Assembly (NCBI GenBank): GCA_011046055.1 | Contig: DSBN01000260.1 | Location: 1 to 16,608 of the forward strand | Reading direction: 5' to 3' | DNA from: Sediminispirochaeta sp. | Lineage (GTDB): Bacteria; Spirochaetota; Spirochaetia; DSM-16054; Sediminispirochaetaceae | DNA length: 16,608 nt | Part shown: one piece after another, positions 1 through 7,860 of the stretch | Layout: each line of letters begins with the position of its first letter | Numbering within the stretch: the stretch's first letter is position 1 | Program-made: the position numbers and the translations under genes | The notes under the pieces: model-generated | Databases searched by the model: none | Told to the model about the DNA's origin: nothing | The model's input: only the letters and a program-made list of their open reading frames with translations

Positions 1-86
1 ATTTTGAAGCGCACATACCAATTAGGGATAAAGTAAAGCTTGTTATTTCACTATCTTTTTGATACTCTTATTAATAAGCGGTAAAC

Positions 87-115
87 CTGTCAAGCTTCTT
101 TTCCGAGAATATAGT
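87..115 (+). promoter_or_regulatory. Sigma-70-like promoter of the acidic protein/Maf operon
   Basis: CTGTCA (87-92, four of six matches to the -35 consensus) and TATAGT (110-115, five of six matches to the -10 consensus) are separated by exactly 17 bp. The predicted transcription start near 122 leaves a leader of about 20 nt before the ATG at 144. A second, sigma-28-like reading of the same DNA (TAAA 82-85, TCCGAGAA 102-109) is described in the findings. Positions 1-80 are AT-rich and show no gene. Confidence 0.55.
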
Positions 116-132
116 ATCGTGATGTTGAGGTG

Positions 133-137
133 AGGAG
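133..137 (+). promoter_or_regulatory. Shine-Dalgarno site of the acidic protein gene
   Basis: AGGAG lies six nucleotides before the ATG at 144. It fixes that start codon and marks this ORF, rather than the serine-rich antisense ORFs, as the translated strand. Confidence 0.75.
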
Positions 138-143
138 AATATT

Positions 144-2702
144 ATGGCCTTTGATGACGAAAAAAAGCACAGCAGCCTAAGCCAGGAGTCGGAGCTGGAA
201 AAGTATGGGGTCTGGGTCAAAGTAGGTCCTGAAGAGATAGACGGGGAAGACGAGCTCATCGACAGTGAGTACGAGCTCCATGATCTTAGCCCGGAGGAAG
301 GAGATACGTCGTCATCGGAGGATTCAATCAACGAACTCACGGACGAAGAAGAGGAACTACTCGGAGAACTGGAAATGGACCTTGATACTGAAAATCAGGA
401 AGAGGGTTCTGAAGATGAATTAAAATCCGAAGATTCCGATAGTGGCTCACTGGATCTCGAGGAGCCTCTTGATTTTGAAATCCCCGAAGATGAGGAAGAG
501 AGTGATAGCGAGACTGAAGATCTGGAGGACTTGGATATAGACGATCTTGAAGAACTCTCGGATTTGGAGCTTCCCGATGAGGAGAGCACCGCCGGGGATA
601 TTGGGGAGGAAGAGTCCGAGGAGATGCCTATGGAAGAAGAGGACCTCGAACTCACCGAGGATGAAGATTTAGATATTGATGAGGATCTTTTATTACAGTC
701 CGAAGACTTGGATGAGATAGAAGATCTGGATATAGATAGTTTAGTGAAAGAAGACCTGGAAGAACTGAAAGAACTCAGCGGCGTCCAGACCAGTTCGGAA
801 GGTTCGGAAGGCGAAGATTTTATAGAGGGTCAAGAGGAAGAACTCCCCATCATCGAACAAGAGATCGAAGATATCAGTCTCGACGAACTACAGCAGGAGT
901 CGGACTTGGACAAGGTGAGTTCAGACTTCGAGCCGGAGAGTGATGAAGAGATCGAAACCGAGGAAGATTTTGAGTTTGAAGATTTTGACGATCTGCAAGC
1001 TCTTGAAGAGGAGCTGCAGGAGGATGCATCCGTACCCGCCGCGGCACCTGAAACAGCGCCTGCCTCGTTTACGGACTCCGAGGAAGCAGGGACGGACTCT
1101 ACCGGTTCGGGGGAGATACTCTCCAAAATTGAGCAGGAATTGCTGTCTATTAAAAGCGAACTCTCCTCGCTAAAACAGGAGTTATCCTCTCTCCGCTCCG
1201 CCAGAGCGGATGAACCCGCAACTGCGGAGCAGGGTGTATCCAGGACGGATGAGCGGCCTCCGGAGACATCGGCAGACTCTTCGGAAGAGAAGATATCCGA
1301 GACCGGTTTTTTTGATGAAGATGAAGATGAGACAATCGCCCTCACCGGGGATGAATTGGACAATATACTCAACACGGCTCAATTCACGGAGGAGAACGGT
1401 ACCGCCGAGGTCCTGGGCGAGGATAACGAAGAAGAGACCTTTGCCGTCGAATTTGAGGATGACATAACATTGCCCGATTCGGACAATCAATCAACGGCTG
1501 ACTTGGATGAAGAGCTCTCAGGGGAAGAAGAAGAGACGGAGACTTTCGACTCAGCACAAGACCTGCCAAGCTCAGAGGAAGAAGAGCTCTCGGAAGAGCC
1601 TGAAGCGGAGATGCTTCTGGATGAAGATTACGATAACGAAGCACTGGAGCTCCCCGACGAGGACGAAGAGCTCGGCGAGCAGGAAGACATCCTCGGGGAT
1701 ATTGAAGACCTCGACGAGCTGATGGACGAATTAGAACAGGACCAGGAAGAGGAGCTCGCGGAACCCGAAACGGAGAAAGAGATTCTCCCTGACACGGAAA
1801 GCGTGGCTGATCTGCCCGATGACGAAGCAGCAGAAAACACCGCCGATGAAGCAATTGATGAAGAAGATATCGTCGACATCGACCTCAGCGATATAGAAAG
1901 CGCGACCGTTGAGGATGATCAAGAAGCACAAAGCTCCGCCACCGCGGAGGATCACGAAGAAGAAAGCGAAGAGCTGGAGAGCCTGGAAGACGAAGTCTTC
2001 GACGACCTAGAAATCGATTTGAGCAGCGAGGAAGAGGAAGCGAAGCCGGAAGCATTATCACCGGAAACCGACCAGGATTCCGCTGAAGAGTTGGCCGATC
2101 TATCTTTTGAGGAAGAGGAAATTGATCTGGCAGGCGACGAAGAGATGGAGTCCGAGGCTGAAGACGATGATGAAGAGCTCGATTTTGACAATTTTGACTT
2201 CGGCGGCATTGAAGAAAACGCCGATGATGAGGAAGCAAGCGCCAAAACCGAGGAGTTCGTACCGCCTACGCAGGACGATGGAGAGACATCAGACGAGGAC
2301 ATTGATCTGGAAAGCTTGGTGCCTTCCGATGTTGAAGAGCTGGAAAGCGAAGAAGAGCTGGATACCGATTCCATAGAGACACCGGCCGATGAGGAGATTC
2401 TCTTCGATGAGGGAGAACTGGACGAGGAGGATTCCGACATTACCTCATTGGAACCGTCCTCTCACGAAGAAGTCGATCTCAGCGATGAGTTCAGCAATCA
2501 ATCGGAGGAAGAGATCTCGGCAGCACCACCAATCTCTAACGAAGGGCTACCCGACGGTTTGAAAAGCGAGATCAAGTCGGTTCTCTCATATATGGATCAG
2601 CTTTTAGAATCACTTCCTGAGGAGAAGATACAAGAGTTCGCCAATTCTGAGCACTTCGAAGTGTACAAGCGACTTTTTGACGAGCTGGGATTGAACGAGT
2701 AG
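144..2702 (+). CDS. Very acidic, low-complexity protein with coiled coil and C-terminal helical end
   Basis: I do not recognise a named family for this 852-residue protein. Glu and Asp make up 40 of its first 100 residues, and most of the chain is the same kind of E/D/S/L-rich sequence, predicted to be disordered. Three parts stand out. The N-terminus has a short non-acidic motif around YGVWVKVGPEEI (about residues 21-32). A four-heptad coiled coil (pattern ELSSLKQ) lies near residues 325-354. The last 50 or so residues form a normal amphipathic helical segment (LKSEIKSVLSYMDQLLESLP, then FANSEHFEVYKRLFDELGL). There is no signal peptide or membrane segment, so it is probably cytoplasmic. The start is supported by the AGGAG site. 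It is the first gene of the unit, 13 bp before the next ATG. A scaffold or charged adaptor role is inference only. Such proteins usually run anomalously large on gels. Confidence 0.8.
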   Translation: MAFDDEKKHSSLSQESELEKYGVWVKVGPEEIDGEDELIDSEYELHDLSPEEGDTSSSEDSINELTDEEEELLGELEMDLDTENQEEGSEDELKSEDSDSGSLDLEEPLDFEIPEDEEESDSETEDLEDLDIDDLEELSDLELPDEESTAGDIGEEESEEMPMEEEDLELTEDEDLDIDEDLLLQSEDLDEIEDLDIDSLVKEDLEELKELSGVQTSSEGSEGEDFIEGQEEELPIIEQEIEDISLDELQQESDLDKVSSDFEPESDEEIETEEDFEFEDFDDLQALEEELQEDASVPAAAPETAPASFTDSEEAGTDSTGSGEILSKIEQELLSIKSELSSLKQELSSLRSARADEPATAEQGVSRTDERPPETSADSSEEKISETGFFDEDEDETIALTGDELDNILNTAQFTEENGTAEVLGEDNEEETFAVEFEDDITLPDSDNQSTADLDEELSGEEEETETFDSAQDLPSSEEEELSEEPEAEMLLDEDYDNEALELPDEDEELGEQEDILGDIEDLDELMDELEQDQEEELAEPETEKEILPDTESVADLPDDEAAENTADEAIDEEDIVDIDLSDIESATVEDDQEAQSSATAEDHEEESEELESLEDEVFDDLEIDLSSEEEEAKPEALSPETDQDSAEELADLSFEEEEIDLAGDEEMESEAEDDDEELDFDNFDFGGIEENADDEEASAKTEEFVPPTQDDGETSDEDIDLESLVPSDVEELESEEELDTDSIETPADEEILFDEGELDEEDSDITSLEPSSHEEVDLSDEFSNQSEEEISAAPPISNEGLPDGLKSEIKSVLSYMDQLLESLPEEKIQEFANSEHFEVYKRLFDELGLNE

Positions 2703-2715
2703 AGGGGAGGAACCG

Positions 2716-3752
2716 ATGACCGAGAGACACGACGCTAATCTTAAAATCCCCAAAAAAGGTGGTTTGCTCAGCAGCGCTATTTCCATCCAAAAAAGCGAGT
2801 CCGTACTGGATGTAAAAAAAAAAGCTCTGATAACGTTGCGCATGGTATCTTCCAGAATATAGCGGAAACGATACAAGATGCCGAAGCCTATCCTTTTGCC
2901 GCAGTCGAACTCTTTGTCCCAATTTTCGATCAAAAGATAATTAGCCGCGGAACACTGTTGCTGCCGGACCGCGAAGGTCAACGTTTCGCACCAAGGCTGC
3001 AGATAGGTCTGGATGTCTCCAGTATGCGGCGACTCCGTATTCCCATAGCACAGATCGAGTCTCACATAAAAACCGATGTGAGCCTTTTCCAACAAGATGA
3101 GTTGCTTTTCCTGGAACCATTTCTTTCTAGAAGAATATTTGAGTCCAGCGAGCAGGCCCTGTTTATAGCATTTCGCAAATCTGGAAAGTGTATTGCTCTC
3201 CTCTTGGAGTTGGACGGTGAGGCGGAGGACAATTTTCCGGTTTTAGAGGCCTTTCCACAACCTTTACTGATCGAAACCACGGATTTCTTGATGAGATCAC
3301 GCAAAAAACTCTCTGGGTCGGTGCAAAACACCTGCTCCGAAGCGTCTCAACTCATGCAAAGGACCGAACGAACAATAAATCAAGCAAAAAACGAAGGCAA
3401 GCACCTGCTGTTTCTCATCTTGGACCTCAGCCCTCTTCTGGATGCGCTGACTGAAATTTCCCCCAGCTTGGATAGGTTTACCCTTGCCGAGGATCTAAGG
3501 GGTGGTCTTTCCTTGCTGACCACCGATCAGGGATTCTGCGCCGAAGGAAAGGACGACTACACAATCATGGCTCTCATCAGCAAGAAAGCCCATAGTCGTA
3601 GCGTGCTGGTCCACCAAATAAACAACCTATTGAAGAGAGAGTGGTTTGGCGGACGGGAGATTCCGCCCTTGAAAATTTTTAGCAGAACTTGGCCGGAAGA
3701 CGGCAAGCAAGCCGAAGAACTACTCGCCGATTTTATTTTGAAGCGAAAATGA
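2716..3752 (+). CDS. Protein of unknown function, frame broken at an A10 tract (needs a -1 shift)
   Basis: The natural start is the ATG at 2716, preceded by GGGGAGG. It opens a frame that runs 48 codons and stops at TAG 2860-2862. The frame leading to the stop at 3750-3752 is open from well before that point. The two frames meet at ten consecutive A (2814-2823). Reading one base back there, or adding one A, joins DVKKK to SSDNVAHGIFQNIAETIQ and gives a continuous protein of about 345 residues. No ATG with a ribosome site starts the downstream part; the first plausible codon is a TTG at 2958. The chain looks soluble, with no membrane segments. The C-terminal third (FLILDLS near 3415, then DDYTIM, and FSRTWPEDGKQAEELLADFI at the end) vaguely resembles a degenerate GGDEF-like fold, but I would not assign it. 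The stop overlaps the next ATG (ATGA, 3749-3752). The break could be programmed slippage, phase variation, a real mutation or a homopolymer sequencing error. Confidence 0.72.
2814..2823 (+). repeat. A10 homopolymer / potential slippery site
   Basis: Ten A residues lie inside the second gene of the operon. In the start frame they read GTA AAA AAA AAA GCT, which contains the A AAA AAA heptamer favoured for -1 ribosomal slippage. Runs of nine or more A are also known substrates for transcriptional slippage and strand-slippage mutation. One extra A restores a single open frame. Confidence 0.85.
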
Positions 3753-5299
3753 GTACCGAGCAGTCTCCACAAATCTCGCTGCACTCCAAGTACCGTCCTC
3801 AGCTCGAAGCGCAAAGATACCTTGACTCCTTGGATTTGAAGCGTAGCATCAGCACTTTTTTACTCATTGAACCCGGACATGGTTACTTGAGCGGAGAGCT
3901 CCGAAAGAGGTACCCCAGGGCTAAAGTATTGGAAGTGCACTGCGATCCGGTATTCGCAGCGTCGAGGAATACCGAAGATACTTTTCTCTGGACTCCGGTG
4001 GAGCAGCTCTCTTTATGGGCTTTCCTCTCCACGCATATACATGATTTAGAATTGGGAAGCTTAGAATTAATAGAATGGCCTCCGGCGGAAAGGCGTTACG
4101 GCGAATCGTACCATCGGGTACTTAAGGATGTGCTGTTGTTCTTGCAAAACCGAAGATCCGTAGTACATACCACCGGGATTTTCGGGCCTTTGTGGCTGCG
4201 CAACACCTTTCTACGCTTGCTGAGCTCCCCCATCATTATGGAGCCTTTTATCGAAAATCGCCCGATACTAGTCGCCGCCGGCGGACCAAGCCTGGAATCA
4301 GCCATTCAGCTCTTAAAATCAGCCCCCGCGTCCTACGCCGTCTGGGCCCTGCCCTCGGCTCTTCGAGCTTTAAGGGCGGCTAATATTCCCATCGACCTGC
4401 TTATCCACAGCGATCCAGGCTACTACGCTCAGCGGCATCTTCTATGGCTGCCCCAGAGTTCAGACTCGGCGTCTCCTCTGTTCGCCGCCCTTCCCACTCG
4501 ACGGCGGGAACAGCCCACTCTGCTTCTCCACAGCCATAGCCGGATCGAAGATTTTTTTATATCCCGACTCTCCTTGCCGGCAGCGGATGTGATCGCCCAT
4601 GGAACCGTCGCTGGAACGGCCCTGTCGTTGGCCGAGAGGTACAGCAGGGGGCCAGTTATCTTCTCCGGTCTTGACCTCGAGTTTCAGGATATAAAGAGTC
4701 ACGTATCACCCCACGGTTTCGACGAACTGCTTTTCGCCTCGAGCCATCGTTTTGATCCTATTGAGGAGGTGTACTACCGTCGAAGTCCTCGCTCGCAGGG
4801 AGAAGACAAGAAAAGAAGCTTCGCCTTGAATCGATACAAGGATTGGTTTTCTTCCCTCCCGCCCCAAAAACATGGTCGCTATTTTCGACTTTTTCCCTCA
4901 TCGACAAAAATTCCCTTTTTTCTCGATATCAACAACGAATCAGATCTAAAACGGCAATTGACCGGGAGTACCATTGATGAGCGTAGCACCGCTCACACGG
5001 TTCTTCACCCTCATCGAGCCGATACGGTAATAAAAGAGTATTTTGACCGTATAGAGAAAGAGATTGCTTCGATGACACGGAGATTTCAAACGAAGCCTTT
5101 CGTCGACCTCCTTCGTCAGCACCCCTTAGCCACTGAGTTCTTGAGCTACTGCTGCTACCCGCAGCTCTTTCGGGTTCATATGGACAAGCTCAAAGACGGA
5201 GGGTCTGGGGCTGGAGCCATGGCAGAGCTTCGGCACCGGGGTTTGCACGCGATAGACAAGTATCGACAAGTTACAAATACCCTGGGGGCTACGGGATGA
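3749..5299 (+). CDS. Maf/DUF115 (MptE-like) protein, first of two paralogues
   Basis: Member of the 6-hydroxymethylpterin pyrophosphokinase MptE-like / Maf superfamily. Bacterial Maf proteins act with nonulosonic-acid pathways to glycosylate flagellins, probably as glycosyltransferases. The core of this 516-residue protein shows the family landmarks: AAGGPSL (about residues 176-182), PIDLLIHSDP (214-223) and GTVAGTALSLAERYSRGPVI, followed by FSGLDLEF (about 285-312). The histidine of the usual GG-x-V-x-H motif is replaced by Gly (VAGTA), and the segment after the GLDL motif differs from that of the next gene. The N-terminal 150 residues are less conserved but include a Rossmann-like FLLIEPGHGYLSGEL stretch. 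I chose the ATG at 3749 because it overlaps the upstream stop as ATGA; the in-frame ATG at 3689 lies inside the previous gene. No signal peptide is seen, so it should be cytoplasmic. Confidence 0.8.
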   Translation: MSTEQSPQISLHSKYRPQLEAQRYLDSLDLKRSISTFLLIEPGHGYLSGELRKRYPRAKVLEVHCDPVFAASRNTEDTFLWTPVEQLSLWAFLSTHIHDLELGSLELIEWPPAERRYGESYHRVLKDVLLFLQNRRSVVHTTGIFGPLWLRNTFLRLLSSPIIMEPFIENRPILVAAGGPSLESAIQLLKSAPASYAVWALPSALRALRAANIPIDLLIHSDPGYYAQRHLLWLPQSSDSASPLFAALPTRRREQPTLLLHSHSRIEDFFISRLSLPAADVIAHGTVAGTALSLAERYSRGPVIFSGLDLEFQDIKSHVSPHGFDELLFASSHRFDPIEEVYYRRSPRSQGEDKKRSFALNRYKDWFSSLPPQKHGRYFRLFPSSTKIPFFLDINNESDLKRQLTGSTIDERSTAHTVLHPHRADTVIKEYFDRIEKEIASMTRRFQTKPFVDLLRQHPLATEFLSYCCYPQLFRVHMDKLKDGGSGAGAMAELRHRGLHAIDKYRQVTNTLGATG

Positions 5300-6978
5300 A
5301 TACGAATGGGGTGCTCAGCAGAAACATGCTCTCCCTTTCATCGGCGCAGCCGGCTCTTTCGGCCCGAATCGGGGCCCAAGAGCCATCTATAATGGTCGAT
5401 GTGGTTCCATCCAAATCGGGCGAGCCGGTTCCGGTACTTTTTCAGGATGATAGAAAATATTACCTGCATTCTAGAATAGATCCGGAAAAGGAGGGGCGAA
5501 GATTTTACGACTCTTCGCCCTACGGTGGTTATCTCGTCTTTCTTGGATTCGGCGCCGGTCATCATATCTTGCCCTACCTCAAAAGAAACGATATTTCAGG
5601 CATTTTGATCATTGATTACGACGCAGCTTTATTCAAATCTATTTTAGCAAAGATCGACCTGCGTCCGTTTTTTTTGGATTCACGGGTGCGCTTTCTCATC
5701 GAGCCTCAGCCCGAAGAGATTGTGAAGGACATGCTGGACAACTACCTTCCGGCGGTTTCTGGTAACTTTCACCTCTTGCAACTCCGAGCACGCGTTCAAT
5801 CGGCGCCGAGCCGATTCAACCAGGCCAAGGAAGAGATCCAGCGCGTACTGAAGTCGATTTCCGAGGACTATTCGGTGCAGTCTTACTTTGGGAAGCGCTG
5901 GTTTATCAACAGTCTGGAGAACCTTAAAGTGGCGGAGTTCTCCACCACCACCCTGCCTCCGATCCGCCATGCCTTGATTACCGCCGCCGGACCGTCATTG
6001 GAATTGCAGCTGAATGAGCTCAAAAGGCTCAAGAGTCAAGGCACTCTCATAGCCACCGATACCTCGCTCCCCTTTCTTCTCAACCACGATATTCTACCGG
6101 ACATGGTAATTTCCATAGATTGTCAGCACGTGACTTACCACCATTTCATGTCGGGCTATCCGGAACGGGTTCCCTTGATACTGGACCTAGCCTCCCCCAA
6201 CCACCTTACTCGCCAAACCGACAAACTGGTCTTTTTCACCAGCGGGCATCCATTTTCCCGGTATGTCAACAGCAACTGGCGGCGTTTTCCCTTTATTGAC
6301 ACCTCCGGGGGGAATGTTGGTCACGCCGCCGTCAGCTTGGCCGAAGCATTGGGCGCACAGCGGATATCTCTCTTCGGGATGGATTTCTCTTTTCCCAACG
6401 GGAAGAGCTACGCCCGAGGAACCTATCTCTACCCCTTTTTCCAGCATACGGCCAATAGATTTCTCACTACCGAACTTTCTTTTATGAAGCTGCTGTTTCG
6501 CAACGACAGCATTATCAAGATAAAAGATGGGAATAACTTCCGATATACTACCAGACCGATGATCAGTTACAAAGAGAGATTGGAGCAGGCATTCACCCAT
6601 CTGAACGCAAAGGTTGAACCGATGCCGGGAAGAGGAGAGCCGATCCGCCGTCATCCGGGTAGGGAAGAGTACCGAGAGAAGCAGATGGTGTCTCGACTTT
6701 TTTCCGCCGGCGCCGCCGAAGAACCATGGGAAGATTTTCTGCGCTCCTATCGTGAAGCTTTGCTCCTCCTCCCCGAGGCATCCGAGTCTCTATGGGACTA
6801 TAAAGCGTCTCTGAATAAAAAACAGAGAGATATACTCACAACCCTCTACCCGGCGGCTGCGGCAATGAGACGAGAGCACGAGCTGATTGGATTGCATCGC
6901 GCCGGTGCGAGAATAATTCCCGATGTCATAGACTGGAGTGTCGCGGTAATCGATAGTCAACTGGAGGCACTGGAGTAG
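5296..6978 (+). CDS. Maf/DUF115 flagellin-modification-type glycosyltransferase, second paralogue
   Basis: This 560-residue member of the Maf/DUF115 family is closer to the canonical pattern than its upstream neighbour. Landmarks are an N-terminal Rossmann-like FLGFGAGHHILPYL (about 82-95), AAGPSL (230-235), PDMVISIDCQ (268-277), TSGGNVGHAAVSLAEALG (336-353) and GMDFSFPNGKSYARG (361-375). Known Maf proteins transfer pseudaminic or legionaminic acid type sugars to Ser/Thr of flagellin in the cytoplasm; the sugar and target here are not visible. The start overlaps the previous stop as ATGA, and a GGGG-rich stretch precedes it, so the two proteins are probably made in fixed ratio. A T8 run (5668-5675) encodes Phe-Phe without breaking the frame. 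The 3' end overlaps the convergent MEMO gene by 22 bp. Confidence 0.85.
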   Translation: MNTNGVLSRNMLSLSSAQPALSARIGAQEPSIMVDVVPSKSGEPVPVLFQDDRKYYLHSRIDPEKEGRRFYDSSPYGGYLVFLGFGAGHHILPYLKRNDISGILIIDYDAALFKSILAKIDLRPFFLDSRVRFLIEPQPEEIVKDMLDNYLPAVSGNFHLLQLRARVQSAPSRFNQAKEEIQRVLKSISEDYSVQSYFGKRWFINSLENLKVAEFSTTTLPPIRHALITAAGPSLELQLNELKRLKSQGTLIATDTSLPFLLNHDILPDMVISIDCQHVTYHHFMSGYPERVPLILDLASPNHLTRQTDKLVFFTSGHPFSRYVNSNWRRFPFIDTSGGNVGHAAVSLAEALGAQRISLFGMDFSFPNGKSYARGTYLYPFFQHTANRFLTTELSFMKLLFRNDSIIKIKDGNNFRYTTRPMISYKERLEQAFTHLNAKVEPMPGRGEPIRRHPGREEYREKQMVSRLFSAGAAEEPWEDFLRSYREALLLLPEASESLWDYKASLNKKQRDILTTLYPAAAAMRREHELIGLHRAGARIIPDVIDWSVAVIDSQLEALE

Positions 6979-7808
6979 AGAACTCCAGCATAACCCACGA
7001 AAGAGCTATCCCGGTGCAAGGAATAGCTGCTATCGTAGCCTACCAAAACCCCTTCCCGGCAAAAACGCACCGAAGCGTATTCTATGACCGCAGCAGCCGC
7101 CCCCGCGGAACACGCCGCCTGCTTTTCATTGCCCAGCTCCAGAACCCTTTGCGCGTCCATCTCCAACATTGCCCGGATAATAGCGGCGTCGTTCACATTC
7201 TGGGCCCACTCTCTGGCCTGCTCACCGCTTCCATGGGGTGTAAAATTGTAGTTTGGTCCGTAATGGGTCAGATCCGTGGAGCCGACCACGTTGATTCTTC
7301 TCCCCAGATCCTCGCTGATCCCCGAGAGGCAGCGCCCGAGTTCCAAAGCCTCTTCACTGGCGCCGACTCGCAACCACAACAGTTTAGCCCGTGGAAAAAG
7401 TACCGGAATAAAGGGCAGCTGGACCTCCACGGTATTGTCGATTCGCCGATCCTCCCTCAAGGCGAGTTGATCGGATAGAGCCTGCAGAAGTTCGGAATCC
7501 CCGGGTATATCCCCCATCGGTGTCTCGAAAAGATCCTCATAGGCGGCCACAAGCCCGCTGCCGGCCGGTAGGTGTCCGCCCACAAGTACCACCGTCTCAA
7601 CGTCTCTGTTTAGTCGCCTCAGAGTTTTATAAGCCAAGCTTCCAGAAAAAGCCCACCCAGCATGGGGTACGATTGCTGCCAGACCGTGGAGCTCCGGTTC
7701 GCTTCGAATGGAGCGCTCCCACTGCTCGACGGTTTTCTTTAGGTCCTCGGCGGTGTCGGGGTACCATCCCCTTGGCAGCTCTCTTCTTCGTTTTTTCACA
7801 ATTCCCAT
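6957..7808 (-). CDS. MEMO1 family protein (AmmeMemoRadiSam protein B type)
   Basis: This 283-residue protein has the MEMO fold signatures: IVPHAGWAFSG with His49, a VGGH segment with His79, TVEVQLPFIPVLF, GSTDLTHYG and QAACSAGAAAAV. These match the positions of the metal-binding His, His, His and Cys of human MEMO1 (H49, H81, H192, C244). The widespread EHSxE motif before the QLPF strand reads DNTVE here, so its histidine has become Asn. In many bacteria this protein is encoded with an AMMECR1 protein and a radical-SAM enzyme; neither is in this window, so it stands alone. MEMO relatives are structurally close to class III extradiol dioxygenases, but the bacterial substrate is unknown. The ATG at 7808 lacks a spaced Shine-Dalgarno site and sits 7 nt downstream of a -10-like box. 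The 3' end overlaps the second Maf gene tail to tail. Confidence 0.85.
   Translation of the reverse strand: MGIVKKRRRELPRGWYPDTAEDLKKTVEQWERSIRSEPELHGLAAIVPHAGWAFSGSLAYKTLRRLNRDVETVVLVGGHLPAGSGLVAAYEDLFETPMGDIPGDSELLQALSDQLALREDRRIDNTVEVQLPFIPVLFPRAKLLWLRVGASEEALELGRCLSGISEDLGRRINVVGSTDLTHYGPNYNFTPHGSGEQAREWAQNVNDAAIIRAMLEMDAQRVLELGNEKQAACSAGAAAAVIEYASVRFCREGVLVGYDSSYSLHRDSSFVGYAGVLYSSASS
6970..6988. other. Small hairpin at the convergent 3' overlap
   Basis: CTGGAGT (6970-6976) and ACTCCAG (6982-6988) can form a 7-bp stem with a 5-nt AGAGA loop. It begins inside the last codons of the second Maf gene and lies within the end of the MEMO gene. No T-tract follows on either strand, so an intrinsic terminator is unlikely; it could be a 3'-end or processing element, or chance. 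Confidence 0.25.
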
Positions 7809-7814
7809 ACCCCA

Positions 7815-7843
7815 AATTTAAAAAAAGCATCCACGGTCCTCAA
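7815..7843 (-). promoter_or_regulatory. Candidate promoter of the MEMO gene
   Basis: On the minus strand TTGAGG (7843-7838) and TAAATT (7820-7815) are 17 bp apart. The ATG at 7808 begins only 7 nt after the -10 box, which is where transcription itself would be expected to start. A leaderless mRNA is therefore possible. Confidence 0.35.
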
Positions 7844-7860
7844 GCTTTTGGAAAAAATAA

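Noticed and set aside
36..97. Inverted repeat AAGCTTG (36-42) / CAAGCTT (91-97) as an operator
   Set aside because: The arms are only 7 bp, 48 nt apart, mostly the self-palindromic AAGCTT, and do not extend; chance is likely.
395..2440. Long serine- and arginine-rich ORFs in other frames of the acidic gene
   Set aside because: They are shadows of the GAA/GAG/GAT-rich coding strand (antisense TTC/CTC/TCN codons). They lack ribosome sites and normal composition.
3689..3748. Upstream ATG (3689) for the first Maf gene
   Set aside because: It would add a basic 20-residue extension lying wholly inside the previous gene. The ATGA overlap at 3749 is the normal coupled start.
2958..3752. Stand-alone 264-residue gene starting at TTG 2958
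   Set aside because: The frame is open far upstream of the TTG with ordinary protein-like sequence, there is no ribosome site at the TTG, and a good start exists at 2716 in the neighbouring frame. It is the 3' part of the A10-interrupted gene.
5668..5675. T8 run in the second Maf gene as another slippage site
   Set aside because: The frame is intact across it (Pro-Phe-Phe-Leu-Asp), and eight T alone is weak evidence.
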